Source of the DNA: Chromatiaceae bacterium | GTDB taxonomy: Bacteria; Pseudomonadota; Gammaproteobacteria; Chromatiales; Chromatiaceae | Direction of reading: 5' to 3' | NCBI GenBank assembly: GCA_013426805.1 | Contig: JACDZG010000066.1 | Coordinates: 1 to 38,856, forward strand | DNA: 38,856 bases | In this document: piece by piece, positions 24,428-34,546 of the stretch | Numbering within the stretch: position 1 is the first letter of the stretch | How the letters are laid out: every line of letters starts with the position of its first letter | Made by a program: the position numbers and the translations under genes | Notes under the pieces: generated by a model | The model's input: the letters and a program-made list of their open reading frames with translations, nothing else | Told to the model about the DNA's origin: nothing | Database searches by the model: none

Positions 24428-25782
24428 TGAATCACGCGCCGCTTCCCGCGGGAAAGACACTGGTCGTCGGGCTGGGCAAGACCGGCGTCTCCTGCGTCCG
24501 CTTCCTGCGTGCCAGGGGCCTGTGGGTGGCCGTCACCGACACCCGGCCCAACCCGCCCGGACTCGCCCAGATCCGCGAAGCGTTCCCCGAGGTGGCGGTC
24601 TTTGTCGGCGGCTTCGACCCGGCGGCCTTCGCCGCCGCCGAACACCTGGTGGTAAGCCCCGGCGTCCCGGTGGCCGAACCACTGATCCAGCAGGCGCTGG
24701 CCCGTGGAGTGCCGGTGATCGGCGACGTGGAGATTTTCGTCCGGACGGCACAGGCACCGATCTGCGCGATCACCGGCTCCAACGGCAAGAGCACGGTCAC
24801 CACCCTCCTGGGGCTGATGGCGCAGCGCGCCGGGCGGCGCGCGCGGGTCGGCGGCAATCTCGGCGAACCGGTCCTGGACCTGCTCGACGCGACGGCGGAA
24901 CTCTATGTGCTGGAGTTGTCGAGCTTCCAGCTCGAGACCACGGCGGGACTCAGCGCCCAGGCCGCCGTGGTGCTCAATCTCTCGGCCGATCATCTGGATC
25001 GCTATCCGGACTTGGCCGCCTACGCGGCGGCCAAGGCGCGTATCTACGACCACGCCCTGGTGGCGGTCGTTAATCGGGATGACCCGCGGGTCACGGCGAT
25101 GGCGCGCACCGGCGCGCGCGAACTCGGTTTCACCCTGGCTTCGCCGACTGCCGGTGACTATGGGTTGTGCGAGGTCGACGGCGCGCACTGGCTGTGCCGA
25201 GGCGACACACGTCTGCTGCGCGCGGATGAGGTCCTGATCACTGGCCGGCACAACTTGGCCAACGCCCTGGCCGCGCTGGCCCTGGCCGAGGCCTGCGACC
25301 TGCCGCTCGAACCCTGCCTGGAGGTCCTGCGGACTTTTCCCGGCCTGGCCCATCGCAGTCAGTTGGTCGGCACGCACGCCGGGGTGCGCTGGTATGACGA
25401 CTCCAAGGGAACCAACCCCGGTGCCACGGTTGCCGCACTGGATGGACTGATGACGCCGGGCAGTCACAGCCGGGTCGTGTTGATCGCCGGCGGCGACGGC
25501 AAGGGCGCGGACTTTGCCCCGCTGGCTCCGGCGGTTGCCCGGGCCGCGCGGGCCGTGGTCTTGATCGGACGTGACGCCCCGCTGATCGAACAGGTGATCG
25601 CCGGTCTGGCCCCGCTGGTCCAGGCGACCGACATGGAGGACGCCGTCCGCCGGGCCGCTGGCCTGGCGCAACCCGGCGATGCCGTGCTGCTTTCCCCCGC
25701 CTGCGCCAGCTTCGACATGTTCGACAACTACGAGCACCGCGGTCGGGTCTTTGCCGACGCGGTGCGGAGGTTTGCGCGATGA
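24427..25782 (+). CDS. murD: UDP-MurNAc-L-Ala:D-Glu ligase MurD
   Basis: A 451-residue Mur ligase. The N-terminus has a Rossmann-like loop (TLVVGLGKTGVSCVRFL). The ATP loop is ITGSNGKSTVTTLLG; ELSSFQLETT and LNLSADHLDRY are typical of MurD, and the C-terminal domain has YDDSKGTNPGATVAAL, VLIAGGDGKGADF and LLSPACASFDMFDNYEHRG. It adds D-glutamate to UDP-MurNAc-L-Ala. Coupled to mraY upstream and, by a four-base overlap, to ftsW downstream. Confidence 0.97.
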   Translation: MNHAPLPAGKTLVVGLGKTGVSCVRFLRARGLWVAVTDTRPNPPGLAQIREAFPEVAVFVGGFDPAAFAAAEHLVVSPGVPVAEPLIQQALARGVPVIGDVEIFVRTAQAPICAITGSNGKSTVTTLLGLMAQRAGRRARVGGNLGEPVLDLLDATAELYVLELSSFQLETTAGLSAQAAVVLNLSADHLDRYPDLAAYAAAKARIYDHALVAVVNRDDPRVTAMARTGARELGFTLASPTAGDYGLCEVDGAHWLCRGDTRLLRADEVLITGRHNLANALAALALAEACDLPLEPCLEVLRTFPGLAHRSQLVGTHAGVRWYDDSKGTNPGATVAALDGLMTPGSHSRVVLIAGGDGKGADFAPLAPAVARAARAVVLIGRDAPLIEQVIAGLAPLVQATDMEDAVRRAAGLAQPGDAVLLSPACASFDMFDNYEHRGRVFADAVRRFAR

Positions 25783-26987
25783 CCGCGGCCACCCGTCAGG
25801 CCAAACGCTGGGGCGGCGCGGGTCGGCGGCGGGGCGAGCGCCCGGCGGCATTCGACTTCCCGCTGTTGATGGTCGTGCTGGGACTCCTGTCGTTCGGTTT
25901 CATCATGGTGGCATCGGCCTCAATGACCGTCGGCGACACCTGCTGCAAAGACCCCTTCTTTTTCGTGGTTCGTCAAGCCATCGCCCTGGGACTGGCGCTG
26001 GGGGCAGCGGCCCTCGCGTTCACCGTCCCGGTCACTTGGTGGGAGCGCTCCGGGGTCTGGCTGTTCCTGCTCGGGGCCGCTTCGCTGATTCTGCTTCTGC
26101 TCCCCGGGGTGGGTCATAGTGTCAACGGGGCCAACCGCTGGATCCCGCTGGGTCCGTTGAACCTGCAGCCATCCGAGTTCGTCAAGTTGTTCGCAGTGCT
26201 TTACATCGCCGGCTATCTGGTCCGCCACGCGCAGTCAGTCACCACCGAGCTGGCCGGCTTCATCCGCCCGATGATTCTGATCGGGATCGCCGCCGCGCTG
26301 ATTTTGAAACAACCGGACTTCGGCACCACGGCCGTGATGCTGGCAACGGTCATGGGCATGCTGTTCCTCGGCGGGGTCAGCGTGATGCCCTTCGCCGTGC
26401 TGTTCGGCACCGTCATCACCGGGCTCGCCTTCCTGGTCCTGACCTCCGAGTACCGGATGCGCCGCATCCTGTCCTTCCTCAACCCCTGGGAAGACCCCTT
26501 CGCCTCGGGCTACCAGCTCAGTCAGGCACTGATCGGCTTCGGACGGGGGGAGTGGCTGGGCGTCGGGCTCGGCAACGGCATCCAGAAACAGTACTTCCTG
26601 CCCGAGGCACACACCGACTTTCTGGCCTCGGTGATTGCGGAGGAACTGGGTCTGGCGGGGATGCTCGCCGTCATCGGCGCCTTTGCCTTCATCTCCTGGC
26701 GCGCCTTTGGTATCGGTGCCCGCGCGGAGGCCGTGGGTCAGCGTTTCGCGAGCTACACGGCGCAGGGCATCGGCTTGTGGCTTGGCCTCCAGGCCTTCGT
26801 GAACATTGGGGTCAACTCCGGCATGCTGCCGACCAAGGGACTCACGTTGCCCTTTTTGAGCTATGGCAGCAACAGTCTGATCGTGGCCTGTGTGGCGGTC
26901 GCGATCCTGCTGCGCATCGATGCGACCATCCGCCAGGAGGCGTCCGAGACCACGCTGCCGCGGGGGATGCCATGGCTACGCGCATAG
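25779..26987 (+). CDS. ftsW: Septal peptidoglycan glycosyltransferase FtsW
   Basis: The 402-residue SEDS-family membrane protein has about ten transmembrane segments after a basic N-terminus of some 30 residues. Conserved pieces are GANRWIPLGPLNLQPSEFVK, ILKQPDFGTTAV, GYQLSQALIGFGRGEW, FLPEAHTDFLASVIAEELG and GLTLPFLSYGSNSL. It polymerises lipid II at the septum together with FtsI. The ATG overlaps murD by four bases and the 3' end overlaps murG by 16. Confidence 0.96.
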   Translation: MTAATRQAKRWGGAGRRRGERPAAFDFPLLMVVLGLLSFGFIMVASASMTVGDTCCKDPFFFVVRQAIALGLALGAAALAFTVPVTWWERSGVWLFLLGAASLILLLLPGVGHSVNGANRWIPLGPLNLQPSEFVKLFAVLYIAGYLVRHAQSVTTELAGFIRPMILIGIAAALILKQPDFGTTAVMLATVMGMLFLGGVSVMPFAVLFGTVITGLAFLVLTSEYRMRRILSFLNPWEDPFASGYQLSQALIGFGRGEWLGVGLGNGIQKQYFLPEAHTDFLASVIAEELGLAGMLAVIGAFAFISWRAFGIGARAEAVGQRFASYTAQGIGLWLGLQAFVNIGVNSGMLPTKGLTLPFLSYGSNSLIVACVAVAILLRIDATIRQEASETTLPRGMPWLRA

Positions 26988-28051
26988 GCGTCATGGCCGG
27001 GGGTACCGGCGGTCATGTCTTCCCGGCCCTGGCGGTTGCCGAGGCGCTGCGCGCCCAAGGCGCGGACGTCTTCTGGATCGGCACGCGCCGCGGGATGGAG
27101 TCGCACCTGGTCCCCGAACAGGGGTTCGACATGGAGTGGGTCGAGATCGCCGGCCTGCGCGGCAAGGGCCTCGGGGCAGTCCTGAGCGGTCCGTTCAAAT
27201 TGCTCGGCGCACTGCGACAAGCCTGGAGCATCCTGCGCCGCCGCCGCCCCGCGGTGATCCTCGGAATGGGCGGATTCGTTTCCGGGCCCGGCGGTTTAGC
27301 CGCCCGCGCCCTGGGGATACCACTGGTGATTCATGAACAAAACGCGATTCCGGGCCTGACTAACCAATGGTTGGCCCGCATCGCCAGCCGGGTCTTCGAG
27401 GCGTTCCCCGGCAGCTTCCCCCAAACCCGCAATGCCATCGCGACCGGTAATCCGGTGCGCCCTGCCATCGCCGCCCTGCCGCCGCCGCGTGAGCGCTTCG
27501 CCGGCCGCACCGGTCCGGCACATCTGCTGGTGGTGGGGGGCTCGCTGGGCGCCCAGGCGCTCAACGAGACCCTGCCGCCGGCGCTGGCCCGGCTGCCGGC
27601 CGCGAGCCGCCCGCTGGTGCGCCACCAGGCCGGTGAACGGACGCTGGCGGCGGCTCAGACCGCCTATCTCCAGACGGGGGTTGCGGCCGAGGTCACCGCC
27701 TTTATCGGCGACATGGCGCAGGCCTACGCTTGGGCCGATCTGGTGGTCTGCCGCGCCGGGGCGCTGACGGTCTCGGAACTGGCAACGGCGGGGCTGGGCG
27801 CGATCCTGGTCCCCTACCCCCATGCCGTCGACGACCATCAGGTCAGCAACGCCCATTATCTGACCGAGGTCGGAGCAGCCATCCTGATCATCCAGCGCGA
27901 CCTCGACCCGGCCGGACTTGCCCTGACCCTTGAGACATTACTCGCCGACCGCTCGCGGCTGCTCACCATGGCCGCCGCGGCGCGCACCCGTGCCACGCCG
28001 GCCGCCGTGGAACAGATCGCCGCCGCCTGCCTGGAGTTCGCCCGCTCATGA
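26972..28051 (+). CDS. murG: Lipid II synthase MurG (UDP-GlcNAc transferase)
   Basis: The product is 359 residues from the ATG at 26972; GGGGGA precedes it, and the longer open frame upstream is a shadow of ftsW. The GT28 fold shows [66 protein letters not shown] and [14 protein letters not shown] with [10 protein letters not shown] for UDP-GlcNAc binding. It adds GlcNAc to lipid I on the inner face of the membrane. The end overlaps murC by four bases. Confidence 0.97.
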   Translation: MATRIGVMAGGTGGHVFPALAVAEALRAQGADVFWIGTRRGMESHLVPEQGFDMEWVEIAGLRGKGLGAVLSGPFKLLGALRQAWSILRRRRPAVILGMGGFVSGPGGLAARALGIPLVIHEQNAIPGLTNQWLARIASRVFEAFPGSFPQTRNAIATGNPVRPAIAALPPPRERFAGRTGPAHLLVVGGSLGAQALNETLPPALARLPAASRPLVRHQAGERTLAAAQTAYLQTGVAAEVTAFIGDMAQAYAWADLVVCRAGALTVSELATAGLGAILVPYPHAVDDHQVSNAHYLTEVGAAILIIQRDLDPAGLALTLETLLADRSRLLTMAAAARTRATPAAVEQIAAACLEFARS

Positions 28052-29496
28052 ACCGCCACCTGCACCACACTGCCGCCAACATGGGCCGGGTCCGTCGCCT
28101 GCATTTCATCGGTGTAGGCGGGTCGGGAATGAGCGGGATCGCCGAACTGACGGCCAACCTGGGCTACGAGGTCACGGGCTCCGATCAACGCGAGAGTGAG
28201 ACCACGACGCGGCTGCGCCGTTTGGGTATCGCGGTCTTCATCGGCCATCGCGCCGAGCAGGTCACGCACGCGGATGCGGTGGTGGTGTCCAGCGCCATTG
28301 ATGAATCCAACCCGGAGATCAGCGCGGCGCGCGCGCGCCGCATCCCGCTGGTGCGCCGCGCCGAGATGCTCGCCGAGCTGATGCGTTTCTACTACGGGGT
28401 GGCCGTGGCCGGCACCCACGGCAAGACCACGACCACCAGCCTGGTGGCCAGCATCCTGGCCGAAGGCGGGCTCGACCCGACCTTCGTGATCGGCGGCCGG
28501 CTCAACAGCGCCGGAGCCAATGCCAAGCTCGGCACCAGCAAGTATCTGGTGGCGGAGGCCGACGAGAGCGACGCGTCGTTCCTGTATCTGCAGCCCATGG
28601 TGTCGATCGTCACCAATATCGATGCCGACCACATGGCGACCTACGGCAACGATTTCAGTCGATTGCGTAATACATTCATGGAGTTCCTGCACCACTTACC
28701 CTTCTATGGGCTGGCTGTCTTGTGTATCGACGATGACGAGGTGCGGGCCATGGAGCCCCAGGTGCCGCGCCCGGTGCGAACCTATGGTACCCGCCCCGAA
28801 GCGGATGTGCGTGCCGAGAACGTCCGGCAGGATGGGTTGCGGATGTACTTCGATGTGCACAGCGCGAACCTCGCGGCACCCTTCCCCGTGGAGCTGAACC
28901 TGCCCGGCCGTCACAATGTCCTGAACGCCCTGGCGGCGATTGCCGTCGCACTCGAACTGGGCGTGGACGAAGGCGCCATCGGTCGGGCGCTGGCCGGATT
29001 CCAGGGGGTCGGCCGCCGTTTCGTGGTCAGCGAGGTGCGCGATGCCATGGGCCGCCGCCTGACCCTGGTAGACGATTATGGTCACCACCCGCGCGAGGTT
29101 GCCGCCACCCTGGCAGCAGCGCGCGGGGGCTGGCCCGACCGCCGACTGGTACTGGTGTTCCAGCCGCACCGGTATACGCGCACCCAGGAGCAGTTCGATG
29201 ATTTCGCCCAGGTTCTTTCCACGCCGGACCTGTTGATCCTGGGTGACGTCTATCCGGCCGGAGAGGCGCCGATAGCCGGTGCCGACGGCCGCTCCTTGAG
29301 TCGCGCCATCCGCACCCGCGGTGTCCTCGACCCGGTGTTCGCGCAGGACCTCAGCGAGATCCCGACACTGCTCGGCAACCTCCTCCAAGACGGCGACCTG
29401 GTGTTGCTGATGGGTGCCGGTGACATCGGCAGCCTGGCGGCTCGCCTGCCCGGACTCTTACGGGCGGACCCCGGGACGCGGGAGGCGGGCCGATGA
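28048..29496 (+). CDS. murC: UDP-MurNAc:L-Ala ligase MurC
   Basis: The 482-residue Mur ligase starts at an ATG overlapping murG; an ATG at 28081 is possible. Motifs are [65 protein letters not shown] and the C-terminal [19 protein letters not shown] with FQPHRYTRT. It begins the peptide stem by adding L-alanine. After it the expected murB is not present; a 259-bp space leads to ddl. Confidence 0.97.
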   Translation: MNRHLHHTAANMGRVRRLHFIGVGGSGMSGIAELTANLGYEVTGSDQRESETTTRLRRLGIAVFIGHRAEQVTHADAVVVSSAIDESNPEISAARARRIPLVRRAEMLAELMRFYYGVAVAGTHGKTTTTSLVASILAEGGLDPTFVIGGRLNSAGANAKLGTSKYLVAEADESDASFLYLQPMVSIVTNIDADHMATYGNDFSRLRNTFMEFLHHLPFYGLAVLCIDDDEVRAMEPQVPRPVRTYGTRPEADVRAENVRQDGLRMYFDVHSANLAAPFPVELNLPGRHNVLNALAAIAVALELGVDEGAIGRALAGFQGVGRRFVVSEVRDAMGRRLTLVDDYGHHPREVAATLAAARGGWPDRRLVLVFQPHRYTRTQEQFDDFAQVLSTPDLLILGDVYPAGEAPIAGADGRSLSRAIRTRGVLDPVFAQDLSEIPTLLGNLLQDGDLVLLMGAGDIGSLAARLPGLLRADPGTREAGR

Positions 29497-29755
29497 CCGG
29501 CATGCGATCCGGCGGTCGACTCGCGATGGGTTGCGGGGAATCCCTGCGGCCGGATCTTGGCTTGGCCAGGCGTCCCATCAGCCACGGGGCCCGGATGGTC
29601 GACCCAACGATGCCGGCGCAGTGCCGCGCGACGCCCGGCGCGGAACGACCAACCAATTTATTGAACGATAACGGCAACGCCTCACTCTGCGACAGTGTCG
29701 GTCCGGTCGATCGCCTGCCGCACCCGCAGCGGATCGGCATTGAGGGGGGAGTGTG
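29497..29755 (+). other. Space between murC and ddl with a doubtful coupled 87-codon frame
   Basis: An open frame from ATG 29493 to TGA 29756 overlaps murC by four bases (ATGA) and ddl by one base (TGATG), so it would be coupled on both sides. It encodes 87 residues, Arg/Gly/Pro-rich, with no domain I recognise. Its third-position GC is lower than in the neighbouring genes. It occupies the position of murB but has no MurB motif. It may be a degenerate remnant or chance. A GGGGGGAG ribosome site for ddl lies at its end. Confidence 0.35.
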
Positions 29756-30679
29756 ATGACAACGCAACAGAGGACCTTCGGCAAGGTGGCCGTCCTGCTG
29801 GGCGGACGTGCCGCCGAGCGTGAGATCTCCCTGAACAGCGGGAATGCGGTGCTCGACGCCCTGCGCGCCCGCGGGGTGGACGCGCATCCGCTCGACCCGG
29901 ACGACACCATCCTGGACCACTTGCGCGCGGGAAACTACGACCGCGCCTTCATCATCCTGCACGGACGCGGCGGTGAGGATGGAGTGATCCAGGGCTTTCT
30001 GGAGACCATCGCGCTGCCCTACACCGGCTCCAGCGTGCTCGGTTCCGCGCTCGGGATGGACAAATACCGGACCAAACTCGCCTGGACGGGCGCCGGACTG
30101 CCGACGGCGGAATCAGTCCTGCTGCGCACTGAAGCCGACCTGGCGGAGGCCGCGGCGATCGGCTTCCCGTTGATGGTCAAGCCCGCGCGCGAAGGCTCCA
30201 GTATCGGCATGGCGCGGGTTACGGACGCCGCGGCCCTGGCGGCGGCCTGGGAACTGGCACGGGAATATGACTCGCTGGTACTCGCGGAACGCTGGATTGC
30301 GGGCGCCGAGTACACCTGTGCGATCCTCGGGCATGAGGCATTACCGTTGATCCGGTTGGAGACGCCACACGCGTTCTACGATTACGACGCCAAATACCGT
30401 GCCGACAATACCTGCTACCACTGTCCTTGCGGGTTGTCGGCGACGCAAGAGCAGGGGTTACGGCAACTGGCACTGGAGGCCTTCGATACCGTCGGCGCGA
30501 GCGGCTGGGGTCGCGTCGACCTGATGGTGGACGACGCGGGCCACGCCTACTTGCTGGAGATCAATACGGTGCCCGGGATGACCGATCACAGTCTGGTGCC
30601 GATGGCCGCGCGCGCCGCGGGAATCGACTTCGAGTCACTGGTGATCCGCATCCTGGAAACGAGTCTGAACCGTGTCTGA
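29756..30679 (+). CDS. ddl: D-alanine-D-alanine ligase
   Basis: The product is 307 residues from the ATG at 29756, with GGGGGGAG about five bases upstream. It is an ATP-grasp enzyme: [91 protein letters not shown] and [18 protein letters not shown]. This is the DdlB type found in dcw clusters. It makes the dipeptide that MurF uses. It overlaps ftsQ by eight bases. Confidence 0.96.
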   Translation: MTTQQRTFGKVAVLLGGRAAEREISLNSGNAVLDALRARGVDAHPLDPDDTILDHLRAGNYDRAFIILHGRGGEDGVIQGFLETIALPYTGSSVLGSALGMDKYRTKLAWTGAGLPTAESVLLRTEADLAEAAAIGFPLMVKPAREGSSIGMARVTDAAALAAAWELAREYDSLVLAERWIAGAEYTCAILGHEALPLIRLETPHAFYDYDAKYRADNTCYHCPCGLSATQEQGLRQLALEAFDTVGASGWGRVDLMVDDAGHAYLLEINTVPGMTDHSLVPMAARAAGIDFESLVIRILETSLNRV

Positions 30680-31775
30680 GTCTGTCGCCGCCATCCTCCC
30701 GAATCTCCAGGAACCGGTTCCACCGCCTCGACCGGCGCGCCTACGCACCCTGACCGGCATCCTCCTGCTGGCGGTCATGGCCGGCGGTGTCTGGGCCTTC
30801 GGCTATTGGGAACCGCGGCTGCTGCCGGTGCGCATGATCGAGGTGCAGGGCGAATTGCATCATCACTCATCACAGCAATTACGGGAAACCCTGGTCGAGC
30901 GGCTGAATGGCGGCTTCCTGACCGCCGATCTTGCGGATCTCAAGCGCGCCGCCGAGGAGTTGGCCTGGGTGGGCGGGGCGAGTATCCGCCGCGTCTGGCC
31001 CGACCGGCTCCAAGTACGGGTCAACGAACACAAACCGGTAGCACGCTGGAAAGGCGACGGGTTGGTGACCGCTGATGGCGTGGTGTTTCGGCCCAGTACC
31101 GGCACGATCCCGGCCGGATTACCGATGCTTGAAGGCGACGAGCAGCGCGCCCCCGAACTGGTCCAGCGCTACCTCCAGTGGCGCGATCAGCTGATGTTGG
31201 CAGGTCACCTGATCGACACCCTGGCGGTGGATGCCCGCGGGGCCTGGCGCTTGGGACTGGTCTCCAGGGCGCGCCTCGAACTGGGCAACAGCGATATCGA
31301 AGCACGCCTCGCGCGCTTCATCGGCGCGGCACCGCAACTGGATGCGGCCGGGCGGGCGGAAGTCGTGGACCTGCGCTACAGCAACGGCTTCGCGGTGCGG
31401 TGGGCGCGCCAGACGGCGTTGGAGACGCCAGTGGAAGCACCGGTTCAGACCAAGTCCCAGACCCGGCAGAAGTCTGCGGCGAAGGCGCGGGGCCAGCCAA
31501 AGGCGCAGGGACAACAGCGGGCCAAGTCTCAGCCGAAACCGGCCGCGCGTGCGCAGACACAGACACCGACCCCGCCGAAGGCGCGTGCACCGACAGCCCA
31601 GCCAAAGGCGGGCGCGGTCAAACCAAAGGCCGGGACAACAACCAAACCAAAAGTAGCGACACCGACCCAGCCGGCCGCGCGGGCCGCGACCCGGACGGCG
31701 TCGCCGGCACTAACACAGGTGGGTCCCGCACGCCCGGGGGCGACGCCGCAAGAGCGAACAGGCAAACGGGGTTAA
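30672..31775 (+). CDS. ftsQ: Cell division protein FtsQ with a long basic low-complexity tail
   Basis: The 367-residue protein begins at a GTG at 30672. A cytoplasmic N-terminus leads to one membrane segment at about 26-46 ([19 protein letters not shown]). A POTRA domain follows at about 52-120 ([40 protein letters not shown]), then the beta domain to about 246 ([15 protein letters not shown]). Ordinary FtsQ ends about here. This one continues for some 120 residues made almost wholly of Ala, Pro, Lys, Arg, Thr and Gln, rich in KPKA-, QPKA- and TPTQP-like pieces. FtsQ recruits FtsL and FtsB to the divisome. The tail would be periplasmic and strongly basic. Confidence 0.93.
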   Translation: MSESVAAILPNLQEPVPPPRPARLRTLTGILLLAVMAGGVWAFGYWEPRLLPVRMIEVQGELHHHSSQQLRETLVERLNGGFLTADLADLKRAAEELAWVGGASIRRVWPDRLQVRVNEHKPVARWKGDGLVTADGVVFRPSTGTIPAGLPMLEGDEQRAPELVQRYLQWRDQLMLAGHLIDTLAVDARGAWRLGLVSRARLELGNSDIEARLARFIGAAPQLDAAGRAEVVDLRYSNGFAVRWARQTALETPVEAPVQTKSQTRQKSAAKARGQPKAQGQQRAKSQPKPAARAQTQTPTPPKARAPTAQPKAGAVKPKAGTTTKPKVATPTQPAARAATRTASPALTQVGPARPGATPQERTGKRG

Positions 31776-31782
31776 CAACGGC

Positions 31783-33018
31783 ATGTCACGACGTAACGAC
31801 AAGAACTTGCTGGTGGGCCTGGACATCGGCACCTCCAAGATCGCCGCCCTGGTCGGCGAACTGAAAGACGATGACCAGATCGAGATCATCGGGGTCGGGA
31901 CCCATCCGTCCCGTGGTCTGAAGAAAGGCGTGGTGGTGGACATCGAGTCCACCGTCGCGTCCATTCAGCGCGCGGTGGAAGAGGCCGAACTGATGGCCGG
32001 ATGCGAGATCCACTCGGTCCACGCGGGAATCGCCGGCAGCCATATCCGCAGCCTCAATTCTCACGGCACCACGCCGATCAAGGACCGCGAAGTCACCCAG
32101 GCGGATGTGGATCGGGTGCTCGACTCCGCGCGGGCCGTCGCCATCCCCGCCGATCAGCAACTACTCCACATCCTCCCTCAGGAATTCATCATCGACGACC
32201 AGGAGGGCATCCGCGAACCGATCGGCATGTGCGGCGTGCGCCTGGAGGCGCGAGTGCACATGGTCACCGGTGCGGTCAGTGCGGCCCAGAACATCCTGAA
32301 GTGCATCCGCCGCTGTGGCCTGGAGGTCGACGATCTGGTCCTGGAACAACTCAGTGCCTCCTATTCGGTGCTCGGCGAGGATGAAAAGGAGTTGGGGGTG
32401 TGCCTGGTCGACATCGGGGGCGGCACCACCGACATGGCCGTCTTCACCGACGGGGCCATCCGCCATACGGCGGTGATCCCGATCGCCGGCGATCAGGTCA
32501 CCAACGACATCGCGGTGGCGCTGCGGACACCCACGCAGCACGCCGAGCAGATCAAGATCCGGCACGCCTGTGCCCTGACCCAGCTCGCTGCCGGCAGTGA
32601 GACCATCGAAGTCCCGAGCATCGGAGATCGGCCGCCGCGGCGGCTCTCACGCCAGACCCTCTCGGAGGTGGTGGAGCCACGCTACGAGGAGTTGCTCACC
32701 CTGCTGCGCAATGAGTTGCGTCGCAGCGGCTTTGAGGACCTGGTCGCCGGCGGCGTCGTGCTCACCGGCGGCAGCGCCAAGATGCAGGGCCTGATCGAAC
32801 TGGCGGAGGAAGTCTTCCACATGCCGGTTCGCCTGGGCACACCCCAGTATGTCATTGGCATGGATGATGTGATGCGCAACCCGGTATTTGCCACCAGCGT
32901 CGGCCTGCTGATCTATGCCCGCCAGAACCGCTTTGCCAAGCGTCCCGACCTCAGTGCCGGCGGGGGCATCAAAGGCGTTTGGTCACGCATGGGCAGTTGG
33001 TTCCGGGGCAATTTCTAG
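31783..33018 (+). CDS. ftsA: Cell division protein FtsA
   Basis: The 411-residue actin-like ATPase starts seven bases after ftsQ. It has LLVGLDIGTSKIAALVGE for phosphate 1, VCLVDIGGGTTDMAVFTDG for phosphate 2 and GGVVLTGGSAKMQGLIELAE for the adenosine site, with the 1C domain (YDQ-free form) near 85-165. The C-terminal VWSRMGSWFRGNF is the amphipathic membrane-targeting helix that tethers FtsZ to the membrane. A 252-bp gap separates it from ftsZ. Confidence 0.96.
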   Translation: MSRRNDKNLLVGLDIGTSKIAALVGELKDDDQIEIIGVGTHPSRGLKKGVVVDIESTVASIQRAVEEAELMAGCEIHSVHAGIAGSHIRSLNSHGTTPIKDREVTQADVDRVLDSARAVAIPADQQLLHILPQEFIIDDQEGIREPIGMCGVRLEARVHMVTGAVSAAQNILKCIRRCGLEVDDLVLEQLSASYSVLGEDEKELGVCLVDIGGGTTDMAVFTDGAIRHTAVIPIAGDQVTNDIAVALRTPTQHAEQIKIRHACALTQLAAGSETIEVPSIGDRPPRRLSRQTLSEVVEPRYEELLTLLRNELRRSGFEDLVAGGVVLTGGSAKMQGLIELAEEVFHMPVRLGTPQYVIGMDDVMRNPVFATSVGLLIYARQNRFAKRPDLSAGGGIKGVWSRMGSWFRGNF

Positions 33019-33139
33019 CCGTGGGCTGTGCCCAGCCGCCGGCCGTTGCGACCGGGCTCACGAGCGCGCATACGCCCTGTCGGACGCAAGCGGGCGGTAC
33101 CGGCGATGCACGATGTAAGTGCGGACGATCAGTTGAGGG

Positions 33140-33208
33140 GCCGCGAGCTGCGGCTCCGTGGCACGGGGCCGAACGCCCGTGCCGAGTCGGGGGGCGATCC
33201 CGCGATCG
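33140..33208 (+). promoter_or_regulatory. Three successive stem-loops between ftsA and ftsZ
   Basis: GCCGC/GCGGC (33140-33154), GGCACGGG/CCCGTGCC (33160-33183) and CGATC/GATCG (33195-33208) are perfect stems of five, eight and five base pairs. They lie in the middle of the 252-bp gap, which otherwise holds only the ftsZ ribosome site (AAGGGGAG, eight bases before the ATG). They could stabilise, process or attenuate the ftsZ message. Short open frames here have no recognisable content. Confidence 0.45.
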
Positions 33209-33270
33209 GCGGGAACGAACGGGGTTTCAGGTTTTTCGGTTAGCTAACAGCACTAAGGGGAGATGCAACG

Positions 33271-34440
33271 ATGTTCGAAATGATGGATACCCATAGCCAA
33301 AACGCGGTGATCAAGGTCATCGGCGTCGGCGGTGGCGGCGGCAATGCGGTCAATCATATGGTCGAGTCCACCATTGAGGGGGTGGACTTCATCTGCGCCA
33401 ACACTGATGCCCAGGCGCTCAAGGGTCTGAAGGTCAAGACCATCCTGCAACTGGGCTCGGGAATCACCAAGGGTCTGGGCGCCGGCGCCAACCCGGAGGT
33501 GGGCAAACAGGCCGCGCTCGAGGATCGGGAGCGCATCGCTGAGGCCCTGGCCGGGGCGGATATGGTTTTCATCACCGCCGGCATGGGCGGGGGCACCGGC
33601 ACCGGGGCAGCACCCGTGGTTGCCGAGGTCGCCAAGGAACTGGGTATCCTGACCGTCGCCGTGGTTACCAAGCCCTTCCCCTTCGAGGGCAGCAAGCGGC
33701 GGCGCATTGCCGAGGACGGCATCACCGATCTGGCCAAGCATGTCGACTCGCTGATCACGATCCCGAACGAGAAGCTGCTCGCGGTGCTCGGCAAGGACAT
33801 GACCTTGCTGGGGGCCTTCAAATCGGCGAACGACGTCCTGCTCAATGCCACGCGCGGTATCGCCGAGTTGATCACCCGTCCCGGACTCATCAACGTGGAC
33901 TTCGCCGATGTGAAGACCGTCATGTCCGAGATGGGGGTCGCCATGATGGGCACCGGCGCCGCCAGCGGCGAGCATCGGGCCCGGGAGGCCGCGGAGGCGG
34001 CCATCCGCTGCCCCCTGCTGGAGGACATCGACCTGGCGGGCGCCAAGGGCATTCTGGTCAACATCACCGCCGGCGCAAGTCTGACCATGGGTGAGTTTGA
34101 CGAGGTCGGCAACACCGTTCGCGACTTCGCCGACGACGACGCGACCGTCGTCCTCGGCACGGTCATCGACCATGACTTGGACGACGAACTGCGTGTGACC
34201 GTCGTCGCCACCGGCCTGGGCGCGCGCCGCATCTCCATCATGCGTCAAAGCGGCGACGAACCGCACATGCGCCTGGTGCCTGCGGATAGCGACGACAGCC
34301 GCCCGGACTATGCCGAAATGGAACGGCGTCCGGCAATCTACCGCAAGGGGGCAACCGCGGGCGGCAATACCGCCGAAGCGATCGATAACGATCTCGATTA
34401 TCTGGATATCCCGGCCTTCCTGCGGCGCCAGGCTGATTGA
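33271..34440 (+). CDS. ftsZ: Cell division GTPase FtsZ
   Basis: The 389-residue tubulin homologue has a GTP-binding loop [14 protein letters not shown], the tubulin signature [14 protein letters not shown], the T7 loop [15 protein letters not shown] and a short linker. The C-terminal peptide [12 protein letters not shown] is the conserved tail that binds FtsA and ZipA. A strong ribosome site stands eight bases before the ATG. It ends the dcw cluster; lpxC, which commonly follows, is not here. Confidence 0.98.
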   Translation: MFEMMDTHSQNAVIKVIGVGGGGGNAVNHMVESTIEGVDFICANTDAQALKGLKVKTILQLGSGITKGLGAGANPEVGKQAALEDRERIAEALAGADMVFITAGMGGGTGTGAAPVVAEVAKELGILTVAVVTKPFPFEGSKRRRIAEDGITDLAKHVDSLITIPNEKLLAVLGKDMTLLGAFKSANDVLLNATRGIAELITRPGLINVDFADVKTVMSEMGVAMMGTGAASGEHRAREAAEAAIRCPLLEDIDLAGAKGILVNITAGASLTMGEFDEVGNTVRDFADDDATVVLGTVIDHDLDDELRVTVVATGLGARRISIMRQSGDEPHMRLVPADSDDSRPDYAEMERRPAIYRKGATAGGNTAEAIDNDLDYLDIPAFLRRQAD

Positions 34441-34506
34441 CCTCAGGCGATTCCCCTGAACAAACTCCCCGGCGACGCAGGCGCGCAAGATCCGCAGGGG
34501 CACACT

Positions 34507-34528
34507 AGGGGCGACTTCAGTCGCCCCT
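34507..34528. terminator. Bidirectional terminator hairpin between ftsZ and the convergent regulator gene
   Basis: AGGGGCGAC and GTCGCCCCT form a nine-base-pair stem around a TTCA loop. It lies in the 106-bp gap between convergent genes. No T-run follows, as with the hairpin at 13012-13039. Confidence 0.65.
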
Positions 34529-34546
34529 CCACGTCGACGAAGATAC

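Noticed and set aside
22826-25851. Long minus-strand frames over mraY and murD (544 and 509 codons)
   Set aside because: They are antisense shadows of well-identified mur genes and encode Gln/Gly/His-rich sequence without motifs.
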